The notes: generated by a model from the sequence alone, not told the origin. DNA of 64,000 bases from Rebecca billardiae RCC1528 (GCA_965240325.2 OZ251226.1:806001-870000), one strand, 5' to 3'; numbered from the stretch's first letter, positions 1 through 11,540 are shown. Program-made: numbers and translations.

Positions 1-1491
1 GCGGCCGCCGCGGCGTCCGCGCGCTCGAGCGCGGAGACAAAGTCCGCCTTCTTCGGCTTGGGCGGCGTGCTCAGCCCGCGCTGCGCGACCAGGCTCTTCA
101 GCTCGGCCACCTTGAGCTTGGCGTACACCGGCAGCGCCGCTGCCGGCTGCGGCTCGGCCTTGGGCTCCGGCTTGGGAGCCTCCTCGACCGCCGCGCGCTT
201 GGCCGCGGGCATCTCGCCGCCGCCGCTCGCCGCATCGCCAGCCTCCGGCTTGAGCTCCGGCTTGAGCACGGCCTCGGCGTCGGGGATCGCCGGCCCCGCC
301 ACCGCGGCCGCGGGCTCGGCCACGGGCTCGGCCTCCCACGGCGCGTACACCACGCCCTCAGCCGGGTTGGCGAGGATGAGCGCGATGATCTGGATGCTGC
401 GGGGCGCCGGGCGGGAGCGCGCGCGGAGGGCATGGCGCCAGCGTGTGAGTGTGTGAGAGAGAGAGGCGGAGAGACCTCGCGGGGTCGGGGCGCCAACGCT
501 CTGCTGCGCCCACGAGCGCTGGCAGCACGCGGTGCGGGGGGCGTCTGTCGCTGAGTGTGCGCCGCGCACACCTCTTGCCCAGGCCCATGTCGTCCGCGAG
601 GATGCCGCCGAGCAGACTCGCGGGCTGGGCGCTGACGCTCGAGTTGGTCACCGTGTTGAAGTAGAGCACTGCCCCGCTGGGCGCGCGCCGCGCCTCGAAG
701 AAGGGCGGCAGCGCCTTCGCCGCGCGCTCGCGCTGGAGCATCCATGCCGCGCCCTTCATCTGATGCGCGAGCAGCCGCGTGGCGAGCGCCGCCGGCGAGT
801 CGAACGTGAGCGTCTCCAGGACCTTCTGCTGGTCGGCGTAGAGCGCATCCAGCTCCTGCTGCGAGCGCGCCTTGTCGATCACCTGCGTCGTCACCGCCGG
901 CGGCGGCGGCGGCGCAGCCGGTAGCGCAGCGGGCGGCGGCGGGCGCGCCGCCTGGCCGCCGCCAAAGCCGTGGCCACCGCCGTAGCCACCGCCACGGCCA
1001 GCACCGTAGCCGGCACCGTAGCCGCCGCCAAAGCTCGTCGGCGGGGCTGACAGCGCGCTTGACACTGGCGGTGGCAGCAGGTGCAGCTTGCCCCGCAGGA
1101 TCATCGCCTTCGCCCAGTTGAAGCGCTCGGGCGTAGCGTACACGCCGATCTGGACCGGGATGTCCCACTGCGTCCGGTGTGGGTGGATGATCGTGCCCTC
1201 GAGGCGGCAGAGGCGGTGCGGGTCGTCGGCGATCGGGGCGAGCCAGGCCGCGATCGTCGCCTTGACGTGGCCCACCTGCGTCCCCGCCATGTTCTGCACG
1301 CAGATCGCGTTCGAGTCGTGGCGGTTGTTCGGTTCGCGAACGAGGTTCACGTACTCGCCAACGTGGCAGTCGCCCCGGTAGTACTGGATGCCGACGATCT
1401 TGCCATGGATGACCTGCACGAGGCGCTCTTGGGCCTCGCGGTACTCGTCAAAGTCCGAGATATGCGCGGTGTTGATCGGTGGCGCTCTCAT
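1..1491 (-). CDS. HLTF/Rad5-like SNF2 helicase with HIRAN and SAP domains, 5' part
   Basis: Partial gene, cut by the left window edge. Exon 1 is 1491..572 and exon 2 is 396..1 (open to the edge). The 175-bp intron (571..397) has GT-AG borders and rejoins the helicase P-loop as DDMGLGKSIQIIALIL. Residues about 24-118 form a HIRAN domain, which in HLTF binds 3' DNA ends at stalled forks. A Gly/Tyr-rich linker follows. Residues about 250-315 start the SNF2 ATPase (LLAHQMKGAAWML, then motif I). After motif I comes an acidic, Pro/Lys-rich insert, and at about residues 400-435 a SAP-type DNA-binding helix pair (KVAELKSLVAQRGLS). HLTF-family proteins act in replication-fork remodelling and error-free damage tolerance. 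RING and C-terminal helicase lobes would lie outside the window. I chose the ATG at 1491 because the open frame upstream starts only with GTG. The family call is secure; the exact subfamily is not. Confidence 0.85.
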
Positions 1492-2653
1492 CGTGGTCGG
1501 CTGGTCGCGTTCCCGCGTATGCCTGCTGCTCGGCGCAAAGCAGCTGCGCGCGCTCGACGCCGCCGCCGCAGACGAGGACCTCGCGCTCGCAAAGTCGCTC
1601 GGCAGTTTGACCGCGCGATCTCTCGCCAATCGGCCAAAAGCGCCAAGGAGGCAAAGACTGGGACGACGGTTTGTTTGTTTGTTTGAAACAAGCTCAAAGC
1701 CGGATTCGTCAACACCTGAGTCCGGACTCCTCACCGTACCGCCTTATTGATGATTGGCCTGAGTGAGGACCCTTCACCTTGTCTGAGTTGTCACAGCACT
1801 CACAGCCAGTAGCCACCGGGACGCACGCAACTCACTGACGCAAGTCGCCACGGCGACCAGTGTCCTTATTACAGCCGCAAGGAATAAGCAGAGACGCACA
1901 CAGCTCAGGCAATATCTCGCCTGCCTGAGCTGTGTGCGTCTCTTATTCTTAGTAAACTGTACATCTCGGAGCCTGCCCGTGTCCGTGCCGTAAAACCGCT
2001 ACGCGGTCGCCTTTAATTTAACTGAGTATAATTATTAGAATGTATTTTTAAAAGGACGACCGGCCTTGCTCAACTGTAACTGTTACTGTAGAAGTGACCA
2101 ACTTTTGACTTTTCCGCCTGGCCGGGCTGGCGCCTGCATCACCCTCGCAACGCTGCCAACCGGACTAAACGGACTACCGGTTCACGAAGGGGCTGCTCAC
2201 CGACACCGTCACGGACACGGGCGCGCCAGCGGCGAGTGAGTCGGCGACCAGGAGAATCCGAGGAGACACGCAGTCTGAGTCACCGCCGAAGCCTGCCGCC
2301 TGGCGACACCGTTGATCGGGACTCGGGAGCCCACTCGCGACCCACACCGGCTCAAAGTCCTACGCCGGGGCCGGGCCGCTACCCAGTGCCGCCATGCTGG
2401 CACGAGCCTGGCAGCGTCTGCTCGCCAGGCCCGCGTCCAGCAGTGCCGAAGCGTCGAGGCGAGCCCGGATCCCGACAGCGAGGCTGGAGCGAATGCCGAA
2501 TCTGCGCCCGGTGTGCGCCCCACGGCGTAATGCCCCACGCCAGCAGGGGCCTGCGGCAACGCACGTGCTGGTGACGCGCTGCCTTGCGCGCGTCACAGGC
2601 GCAGAGGCCCGCGGCCCGGGCAGCCGTCTGACACGGCTGGTCGGCTGCCGCGC
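1492..2653. other. Intergenic, 1.16 kb, with a palindromic repeat copy
   Basis: No convincing coding potential on either strand. The stretch next to the SNF2 gene (about 1492-1740) is probably its 5' UTR and promoter and contains a short (GTTT)n run near 1672-1684. From about 1750 the DNA is AT-richer and carries the palindromic copy of a dispersed repeat described separately. The part nearest 2653 is GC-rich and presumably the 3' UTR of the proteasome gene. Confidence 0.6.
1883..1961. repeat. Palindromic copy of a dispersed CCTGAGCTGTGTGCGTCTC repeat
   Basis: Positions 1890-1911 are a perfect 22-base reverse complement of 1922-1943, with a 10-base loop. With a 2-base bulge the stem extends to the AATAAG/CTTATT flanks. 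The right arm and its tail (…CTTATTCTTAGTAAACTGTA) recur in the same orientation at about 26581, 28157 and 53036, so this is a member of a small interspersed family. The palindromic form here resembles a solo, MITE-like or fold-back copy. There is no coding capacity. Confidence 0.75.
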
Positions 2654-3554
2654 TCAGGCCAGGTTGTTGTACTGGTAGTGGAGCTTTGTCGAGTCGTCCT
2701 CCGAGATCCTGCGCCAGCCCTTGCCATCGATGTGGTACACGCGCACGGTCCCGCCGCTGTACGCGTCGTTGTGCGTCGCGTGGTAGATGGCGCGCCGCCC
2801 GAGCTCCACAGCCTGCGCGCGCGGGCGCGCGTTCACAGCGGCGGGGGGACCGGCGGCGCGAGGTGAGGCGGGGTCGCCGGGGCAGCGAGGGGAGAGCGGC
2901 TGGCGCGCGTGCGCTCCGGGCACGGACCTGCTCGTAGGTCATGTCGTACGAGTAGTTCGAGTCGAGGATGCCGTAGGCGAACAGCGAGCCCGAGCCGACC
3001 GAGAAGAGGTTGCCCGTCACGCGCGTGCCTTCCGAGTCGCAGTAGTAGAGGCCAGGGCCCTTGTGGTCCCAGCCCGCGATCATCGTGCCGATGGACAGGC
3101 CGTAGCCGCGGTAGCCATACAGGATGTTCTGCAGCAGCTTCGACGCGGCGGCCACCGAGATGCGCTCCTTGTGGTTGAGCTCGAACAGCCGGCACCGCAT
3201 TCCGAGATACCTCTGCCAGAACTGGCAGTCTGCCGCGCCGCCTGCCATGGTGCCGAGGAGAAACTCGTTGATCTCGATCACCTTCTTCACGTTCTGCGAG
3301 GCGATGTACGCGCCGGCGGACGCGCGCGAGTCCACCGCAATGATGACGCCATCCTTGTACTTGAAGCCGAGCGTGGTCGTGCCGTGGACAATCTTCATCT
3401 GCTCCTTCACCGCGGCGCCCATCGGGGGCATGAGCGCGCGCTCGGGGCCGAGCTGATCCGGCCGCACGCCCTCGAGCATGTCGAGCCCCCCATCGCGCGC
3501 CTCAGCGTCCTCGTCACGTGCGCCGAAGGGCTGGTCCATGAAGCTGAGGTCCAT
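2654..3554 (-). CDS. PSMB5: 20S proteasome subunit beta type-5 (chymotrypsin-like)
   Basis: Exon 1 is 3554..2928, exon 2 is 2812..2654, and the intron 2927..2813 is 115 bp, giving 261 residues. The protein is made as a precursor with a propeptide of about 58 residues. The mature N-terminus is Thr59 in [10 protein letters not shown], the catalytic nucleophile that self-cleaves after Gly58. Asp75 and Lys91 fall at the positions of the conserved Asp17 and Lys33 of the active site. The motifs [26 protein letters not shown] and [11 protein letters not shown] are diagnostic of beta5. Splicing restores [23 protein letters not shown], colinear with animal and plant beta5. The subunit performs the chymotrypsin-like cleavage of the 26S proteasome. 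All key residues are present, so it should be active. Start at 3554: the MDLSFMDQ codon run gives a normal-length propeptide. Confidence 0.96.
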
Positions 3555-3635
3555 GGCGGCGGCGGCGGCCTTACAGCTCGCGCGTCGCAGCGCGGTGCTG
3601 TCCGCTGTCGATCGCACCACCTCCGGACTCCCAGG

Positions 3636-5418
3636 ATGCATACCGGACTATCCACCGATCCGGATCGGAGATCGGACACACAACGCCGCAAGGGCAGGGT
3701 GGTCAGGACAGACGTGGACGACGAGCCCCTGCTGCTGAGCCACGAGCCGAGGGTGGACGGACGCTCAAGCACGAGCTACTCCATGAGCCGGAAGTGCGGT
3801 CATGCCGGCTGCACAATAAAGCCGTCATTCGGCATGCCGGGCGACANNNNNNNNNNNNNNNNNNNNNNNNNNNNNNNNNNNNNNNNNNNNNNNNNNNNNN
3901 NNNNNNNNNNNNNNNNNNNNNNNNNNNNNNNNNNNNNNNNNNNNNNTCGGCATGCCGGGCGACAAGCGCGCCAGCCGGTGCGCTGAGCACAAGCTGGCTG
4001 GCATGGTCAATGTGGTGAGCCTCATGTGCGATCATGCGGGCTGCGCGACACAGGCATCATACGGCATGCCGGGCGACACGCGCGCCAGCCGGTGCGCTGG
4101 GCACAAGCTGGCCGGCATGGTCGATGTGGTGAGCCGCAAGTGCGGTCATGCCGGCTGCACAAAACAGCCGTCATGCGGCATGCCGGGCGACACGCGCGCC
4201 AGCCGGTGCGCTGGGCACAAGCTGGCCGGCATGGTCGATGTGGTGAACCGCAAGTGCGGTCATGCCGGCTGCACAAAACAGCCGTCATGCGGCATGCCGG
4301 GCGACACGCGCGCCAGCCGGTGCGCTGAGCACAAGCTGGCCGGCATGGTCCGTGTGAGGAGCCCCAAGTGCGGTCATGCGGGCTGCGCGACACAGGCATC
4401 ATTCGGCATGCCGGGCGACACGCGCGCCAGCCGGTGCGCTGGGCACAAGCTGGCCGGCATGGTCGATGTGGTGAACCGCAAGTGCGGTCATGCCGGCTGC
4501 ACAAAACAGCCGTCATGCGGCATGCCGGGCGACACGCGCGCCAGCCGGTGCGCTGAGCACAAGCTGGCCGGCATGGTCGATGTGGTGAACCGCAAGTGCG
4601 GTCATGCCGGCTGCACAAAACAGCCGTCATGCGGCATGCCGGGCGACACGCGCGCCAGCCGGTGCGCTGAGCACAAGCTGGCCGGCATGGTCAATGTGGT
4701 GAGCCCCAAGTGCGATCACGCCGGCTGCGCGAAGCGGCCTTGCTTCGGCATGCCGGGCGATGCGCGCCCCCGCCGGTGCGCTGAGCACAAGCTGGCCGGC
4801 ATGGTCAATGTGGAGAACCCCAAGTGCGATCATGCCGGCTGCACGAATGGGCCATCATACGGCATGCCGGGCGACACGCCCGCCAGCCGGTGCGCTGAGC
4901 ACAAGCTGGCCGGCATGGTCGACAGAGACAATCTCACCGTGCACAAGCGGCGCAGGCTGGCAGAACACCCAGGCAGCCAGCCAATGCACAACGCCAAGCG
5001 ACAGCTAGAGCACACCGACCTCAGGGCCACTACTGCACGCGGTGACGCCATTGCGCAGCCGCAGTCGCCGCTGCCGCCGCCACTGCTCACAGCCCAAGTC
5101 GTGCTTTGGCGCTCACCTGACGGTGTCACTCACGGCAACGATGTTCACATTGGTGCCGAGCAGGACCTGCCGCAGCCGCAGTCGTGCTCGCAGAGCCAAG
5201 ATGATCCTGCTCAGTCGTGCGATGCCCTTCATGGTGGCATTGCCCGACAAGCGGCTTATCCAACGTGTGTGACGCGTCAGTCTGTGGTCCCGCCCGTTCC
5301 CGACGGTGTCGTCACTGCGCGTAGGGTCGTTCTCCCACCGGATGATCCTCGGCGGCGTCTGCTTTGCACGGCGACCCTGGTCTCCGACTCCGGCGGCTCT
5401 GCTGACTCTGTCCGCTGA
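3636..5418 (+). CDS. EsV-1-7 cysteine-rich repeat protein (interrupted by assembly gap)
   Basis: The gene is broken by 100 Ns (3847-3946) inside its tandem repeats. Each 38-residue (114-bp) unit fits the EsV-1-7 motif exactly: C-x4-C-x16-C-x2-H-x12, for example [18 protein letters not shown] followed by [10 protein letters not shown]. One unit start precedes the gap; one partial and eight complete units follow it up to about 4930. A non-repetitive, Gln/Pro-rich tail of about 165 residues then runs to the TGA at 5416-5418. EsV-1-7 proteins are known from Ectocarpus (IMMEDIATE UPRIGHT) and its virus EsV-1. The Cys/His spacing suggests metal binding, but the biochemical role is unknown. The start is either ATG 3636 or ATG 3783. 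The gap size is nominal, so the frame on its two sides cannot be compared and the repeat number is a minimum. Adjacent units are nearly identical, indicating recent expansion. Confidence 0.85.
3847..3946. other. Assembly gap (100 N)
   Basis: One hundred Ns lie inside the 114-bp EsV-1-7 tandem array. The round number suggests a placeholder of unknown true length, probably caused by collapse of near-identical repeat units. Confidence 0.98.
3952..4925 (+). repeat. 114-bp coding tandem repeat (EsV-1-7 units)
   Basis: About eight and a half units of 114 bp follow the assembly gap, and one more unit start precedes it at 3792-3846. Units near 4140-4260, 4254-4370 and 4485-4720 differ by only a few bases; the last two units (about 4710-4925) are more diverged. 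The repeat is exactly in frame, with the same codon phase in every unit. Confidence 0.9.
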
Positions 5419-6150
5419 ACAAATGTAGCAACGCCTTAGAGTTCAAGCCAACTTATATTTATTGCCTGTCGAGTCTGAGAATAACCGTGGTAACTGGTTA
5501 CAACCGGCGACGCGGAGCTCGCGGCCTAAGAGTGAGTCGAGTATCAGTGAATCTGAGTGAATGTGAATTGTGATGATGCCAGTATAACAGTGAGACAGAA
5601 CGTAACTGACTGACAGTGACAACCGGAGTCAGACCGTCTCAGCGCAGGCATAGACTTCACTGGCAGCGGTTGGCAGCGTTACTTACTGAATAGTGAATGC
5701 CGGGCCCCGCCGCCAGCCCCAGGCCCTGGCGCGGCGGGCCAGGCCCGGGCTGAGACCGCCTGAGTGCCAAGGCTGCGCTGTTAATCCGCGCGCGGTTTTC
5801 GCAGTATAGACACTATAGTATGACTATTGAGTATTGGCAACTGCGTTATTGATTATCCGTATGCAGATCGAAAATTGCGGACCGCGGAATTCGCGGTCAT
5901 AATATATATATATATATATATCGCAATTTAAGACTGACGGCGCTGAACGCAGGTATACGTCTAGCAGCTGAGTTCGCCTCAGACCATCAGATAATTCTGC
6001 CAGGGCCTGCCTGCTCGCTCTATCTCCGGGCGTCGTCATCGAACACAGACCGACGACGACGCCTCGGATAAAATAAATTGCCTCGGATGCTGTGATGGGG
6101 GGATGATGAAAGCGCTATCGCCGCGCATCGGGGCGAAGGCGACGTGCGGG
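5419..6150. other. Intergenic between convergent genes
   Basis: This is 730 bp without supportable genes. It contains a GC-rich hairpin at about 5703-5740 (GGCCCCGCCGC pairing with GCGGCGGGCC) set in AT-rich DNA, and an (AT)n run at about 5901-5921. The EsV-1-7 gene and AMMECR1 converge here, so both 3' UTRs should lie inside it. Confidence 0.6.
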
Positions 6151-6819
6151 TCATCGGCTATGCATGTCCCTGCGCGCGATGTACTCCTCGTACGTGAGCT
6201 TGCACAGCGTGGACTGGTATCGAGTCAGCCGGATCGACGCCCGCAGCTCGTCTGTGACCGGGCCGGTGTAGCCAGCCTTGCGGATGAGTGAGTCAATCGT
6301 CTCCTGCTTGTCCCAGCCTTGCTCAGGCGGCACGTCTGGCAGGTACGTGGCGTTGCGCGCGCGGTTGCTGGGGTCGACGAAGTCGATCCACACGCCATGG
6401 CGGCCTAGCTCCCAGTCATCCCACGCCGCCGCCTGCTCAAAATGCGTCAGCAGCGAGACCGTGCACTCGAGGTGTGGCACCTCGACCTCCTGGAGCGGCT
6501 GGAAGCGGCGGTCATTGAACGCACTTGAGAGGGCGTAGTCCTTGATGGCCATCACGGGCTGAGCCCTGAGCGTGCCAATGCACCCGCGCAAGTGTCTCCC
6601 GCCGTTGCGATCGCGTTTGCTCCACGTGACAAAAAGAGGGTACTGCTCGTCGGTGGGGAAGAGGGGCGGCGGCAGCGGGCCGCGGTAGAAGTGCGTGTGC
6701 AGCACGTCGAAGGCGTACACGCAGTGCTCCACGGTTGCGCCCTGCTGCCGCCGGTTGTCGCCCATGCTCACCGGGAACGGAGCGTCGTCGCCGTCCGAGG
6801 CCCGCCAGCAGCAGTGCAT
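6151..6819 (-). CDS. AMMECR1: AMMECR1 domain protein
   Basis: A single-exon gene of 222 residues carrying the whole AMMECR1 domain: CVYAFDVLHTHFYRG, FPTDEQYPLFVTWSKRD, the signature HLRGCIGTL (about 77-84), and the C-terminal block DKQETIDSLIRKAGYTGP followed by LTRYQSTLCKLTYEEYI. AMMECR1 is conserved from archaea to man. Its biochemical activity is unproven; it is thought to bind a small ligand, and in vertebrates loss is linked to growth and bone defects. I chose ATG 6819, which gives a family-sized protein. An in-frame ATG at 6906 would add 29 residues and overlap the start codon of the divergent glycosyltransferase gene. Compared with the animal protein, the long low-complexity N-terminal extension is missing. 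Confidence 0.92.
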   Translation of the reverse strand: MHCCWRASDGDDAPFPVSMGDNRRQQGATVEHCVYAFDVLHTHFYRGPLPPPLFPTDEQYPLFVTWSKRDRNGGRHLRGCIGTLRAQPVMAIKDYALSSAFNDRRFQPLQEVEVPHLECTVSLLTHFEQAAAWDDWELGRHGVWIDFVDPSNRARNATYLPDVPPEQGWDKQETIDSLIRKAGYTGPVTDELRASIRLTRYQSTLCKLTYEEYIARRDMHSR

Positions 6820-6906
6820 CCGCGGTCGGGCGGCGCCTGGTGCTTCTTTCTTTGCGAGCGCCGTTTCGTCGAACTCTCGTCCGCCCTTTATTGCCGTCTT
6901 CGTCAT
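6820..6906. promoter_or_regulatory. Overlapping head-to-head 5' regions of AMMECR1 and GT77
   Basis: The tetranucleotide CATG at 6904-6907 is at once the ATG of the GT77 gene on the plus strand and a possible in-frame ATG of AMMECR1 on the minus strand. If AMMECR1 starts at 6819, the two coding regions are only 85 bp apart. Each transcript's promoter must therefore sit wholly or partly inside the other gene's coding sequence. Confidence 0.5.
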
Positions 6907-9181
6907 GGCGGCGCCGCCGCGAGGGCCGCACGACGCACCGCGATGGCGCCCGGTGGCCACGTTCGCCGGCGCGCTGATTCTGCTCATCATGCTGGGGAAC
7001 GTGTCGTTCGTGCGTAACCTGCGCGTGCGCGCCTCTCCCTCCACCCATCGCGAGCTGGCCAGCACGCCCGCGAGGCTGCGCGCGGCGTTGTACGCCCAGC
7101 GCCGCTTCAACGCGACGCACTCGTCGTCCGCACGGACGCGCGGCCCCGTGGAGGCGGCCGCATCGCCGCCCGGCGGCGGTCTGGAGGCCGAGCAGCCCGC
7201 CGCGCTGCCCATGAGCGTGCGGCCCGGTGCCGTCGCGCCGCAGCCGTTGGACCTCGTGATGAACGACGCCGCGCGCACCCGTCTCGACCGCGGCCCGCGC
7301 GGCCTCCTGTTCGTCACGTTCGGCAGCGCGTCGATGACGGAGTTCATGCACAACTGGATGCACCACGTGGCGGCCCTGCACGTCGAGGAGTACGTGCTCG
7401 CCGCCCTCGACGACGCCACCTTCGACTTCTGCGGCCGCGAGGGGTACCCGAGCGTGAAGCTGCCGGAGCGGCAGCGGATCCAGCTGGACGGCAAGGGCGA
7501 GCAGACGTACTTCCGCATGGACCACCTCAAGTTCCTCGTGATGGGCATCATGAAGAGCGACCTGCTCGGCGCGTTCGTTCGCGCCGGGTACGACGTCCTC
7601 CTCTCCGACCTCGACATTGTCTGGCTCGCCGACCCGCAGCCGTACCTGAGCCCGCCGACCGCGCCGGCGCGTGCCGTGCTCGTCTCGCTCGCCGACATCG
7701 TGACGGCGAGCGACGCGGTGGACACGCAGTCGGACAGCGAGGCGGGCGGGTGGCTCACGAAGCAGGAGATCAACACGGGCGTCCTCCTCTTCCGCGCCAC
7801 CAAGCCCGCCGTCGCCGTCATCGACGACTGGCGCGAGCGCATGGTCGTCGCCGTCGAGCAGAAGAAATACGAATTACGCAACGACCAGCTCTTTTTCAAC
7901 GACGCTGTGAAGCAGCAGGGGCTCGAGGCGGTCGCGCTCGCGGCGTGCGAGGCGGGGCTGCGCGCGTTCGGGCGGGCAGACATGGATGCGCTCGAGATCG
8001 CCGCCAAGGCCTCCCGCGTCCGCGGCATCTTCCGCGCCAAGCGCGCTCTGCCGTACATCGCGCCGCCGCCGCTCCGCCGCCCGGGCGAGCCGGCGACGGG
8101 CGCGCGCGGCTTGGCGCGCGCGGAGCAGGTGTCCTTCACGCTGAGCACCTTCTCGATCACGGAGTTTGCGAACGGCCACACCTTCTTCGTGCAGCGCCTG
8201 CACGAAGTCCTCGCGCTCACCCCCTTCGCCGTGCACACCACCCACCAGTTCGCCGACACGATGGCGTACGCGCTCGGCAAGCGGCAGCGGCTGCGCGAGG
8301 TGGGCAAGTGGGCGGTCGACCCGCCCAGCTACTACTCGGAGGGGAACTACCTGGCGCTGCACGGCGAGCTGCTGCGCGAGGAGGACGTGCGTGAGGGCAT
8401 GGCGATGTACCCCGCCCACGACCCGCGGCGCCACATCCAGATCGACTCGCGCCAGCGCGAGGTCCTTCGGGACGCGCTCGCGCTCGCGCGCGCCACCGGC
8501 CGCACGCTCATCATGCCGCAGCTGCAGTGCTGGTGTGATCGGTTCTGGAACCGGCTCAAAGGCTGCCGCTACCCGACGGACCACAGCCTGAAGATGCCGT
8601 TCCGCTGCCCGATGGACCACCTCTTCTTCATCGACAAGTGGGACAAGGCCAAGCTGCCGTACAGGGAGTCCTCCTTTCTCAACTCCTCGCGCACGCCGGC
8701 CGCGCTGCTCAGCTCGCGGCTGCGGCTCACAGTCGTGGGCGCGCCCGCCGGCGCGAGCGGCGCGCCGCAGCAGGCGCCGCTCGCGCAGCGGAAGGAGGGC
8801 GAGCTCGCGGTGGCCGAGGGCACGTGCTTCTCCGAGATCGCGGGCGCCCTCGGCTCCGGGCAGGTGCCGCGCGTGCTCGACGTCGACGTGGCCGACCTGC
8901 GCCGCCTCTGCCCGTGGCTCGGCTCGGCAGACGCGCAGCGCGAGTTCAACAGCGCGACCAAGTCGGCGCTGCACCACACAGTGCGCTTCTGCACGGAGGA
9001 GCGGCTGGACGGGGGCGTGAACTGCCCGTGGGGCTACCGCCCGCCGCCCGCGCTGCCGGGCACGCTCGAGCGCGCGCGCGCATTCGCGCGCGAGCGGCCT
9101 TCTGTGGTGGTTCACGAGCACTCAGAGCCGAGGCAATGCCACGTGAAGGACGAGCAGACACTCGAGTACGCGTGCGCATGA
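6905..9181 (+). CDS. Type II membrane GT77-family glycosyltransferase (XEG113/RRA-like)
   Basis: A single-exon gene of 758 residues. Residues 17-36 form a signal-anchor (VATFAGALILLIMLGNVSFV), so the catalytic part should face the Golgi lumen. Residues about 125-345 are a nucleotide-diphospho-sugar transferase domain: GLLFVTFGSASMTEF, FRMDHLKFLVMGIM, the metal-binding DLD at 235-237 (LLSDLDIVWL), INTGVLLFRA, and NDQLFFND near 326. The second half (HTTHQFADT, then GRTLIMPQLQCWCDRFWNRL) resembles the C-terminal region of plant XEG113, an arabinosyltransferase acting on hydroxyproline-rich glycoproteins. Donor and acceptor here are inference. ATG 6905 is needed to keep the membrane anchor. It overlaps, on the opposite strand, an alternative AMMECR1 start, so the two genes must share 5' sequence. 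Confidence 0.85.
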   Translation: MAAPPRGPHDAPRWRPVATFAGALILLIMLGNVSFVRNLRVRASPSTHRELASTPARLRAALYAQRRFNATHSSSARTRGPVEAAASPPGGGLEAEQPAALPMSVRPGAVAPQPLDLVMNDAARTRLDRGPRGLLFVTFGSASMTEFMHNWMHHVAALHVEEYVLAALDDATFDFCGREGYPSVKLPERQRIQLDGKGEQTYFRMDHLKFLVMGIMKSDLLGAFVRAGYDVLLSDLDIVWLADPQPYLSPPTAPARAVLVSLADIVTASDAVDTQSDSEAGGWLTKQEINTGVLLFRATKPAVAVIDDWRERMVVAVEQKKYELRNDQLFFNDAVKQQGLEAVALAACEAGLRAFGRADMDALEIAAKASRVRGIFRAKRALPYIAPPPLRRPGEPATGARGLARAEQVSFTLSTFSITEFANGHTFFVQRLHEVLALTPFAVHTTHQFADTMAYALGKRQRLREVGKWAVDPPSYYSEGNYLALHGELLREEDVREGMAMYPAHDPRRHIQIDSRQREVLRDALALARATGRTLIMPQLQCWCDRFWNRLKGCRYPTDHSLKMPFRCPMDHLFFIDKWDKAKLPYRESSFLNSSRTPAALLSSRLRLTVVGAPAGASGAPQQAPLAQRKEGELAVAEGTCFSEIAGALGSGQVPRVLDVDVADLRRLCPWLGSADAQREFNSATKSALHHTVRFCTEERLDGGVNCPWGYRPPPALPGTLERARAFARERPSVVVHEHSEPRQCHVKDEQTLEYACA

Positions 9182-10044
9182 GCGACGCGATCACGATCAA
9201 TGACAATCACGCGATTGTCGTCGTCACGATCTGATTCTGAATCATCAGGCGAGTCTCAGTAGTCGTCACAGTTCATCATAGCAGTGTTTAACAGATCCGC
9301 CGAGAGTAGGTCACGGAACCTGAGCCCCGTGCTGGGACCGGCGGCTTCCGCCGCGTATTACTATATAGTACGACTGCGCTCCAGTCACCAGTGCAGACAG
9401 TATGCGCAGGTCTTGCGTCGTGGTTCGGATCGGGCGATTCGGATTCCGAATACAATAATTTAATCGGATGCCCCGGATGGCGCGAGCCGCGTCAGTACTC
9501 AGTCGACAACGTCGCGGCGTGAGTGATGAGTCCGTGTCGCCGGGACTGAGTCCGGACTGTCGGGGGTCACTGCATGACTCATGACTCCGATTGAGACTTC
9601 GAGCAGTCATAATGTCTTATCATGACTGCTGCTCATTGACTGACATGACGGTAGCAGCGCGCACTGCTGAGTGACTGCTGCCGTCTGATTAGAGTACCGC
9701 CGTGTAACTAGTAACCGTCGCCGGAGCCTTAGGAGCACTCGGCCTCGGGCGGCATCAAGACCTGACTGACAGACTGTTTCGCAGCCTGAGATGCTACTCT
9801 GCAATAATAATAAGACTATAAGTCTTAGACTGTTATAAGTGCTCCGCCACTGCTGCTCGCTGCGAGTGCGCGGGCATCTTGACGGCCGCGATCGGGCCAA
9901 TCAGCGATGCGCGCACGACCGAGAGGCGAGACTCCGTACTCACCGCCAGCTTCGCCAGCACGGGAACAAGCATCATCATTCATAGCATCTGGTGGTGAGC
10001 ATCTGCCGCACCAGTAGTTAGCACTAGAACCTGCTTGCGGCTGA
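9182..10044. other. Intergenic between convergent genes
   Basis: This is 860 bp of mixed-composition DNA rich in short GACTGA/TCAGTC-like words. I see no domain, RNA gene or long inverted repeat. It should hold the 3' UTRs of the GT77 and KRR1 genes. Confidence 0.55.

Positions 10045-11540
<1,496 letters not shown>

Noticed and set aside
58-1168. Plus and minus alternative frames across the SNF2 gene
   Set aside because: Only the minus frame with HIRAN, P-loop and SAP motifs joined by a GT-AG intron is coherent.
1890-1950. Resemblance of GTCTCTTAT in the dispersed repeat to Tn5 mosaic ends
   Set aside because: Only about nine bases agree and the rest differs; four diverged genomic copies argue against sequencing-library contamination.
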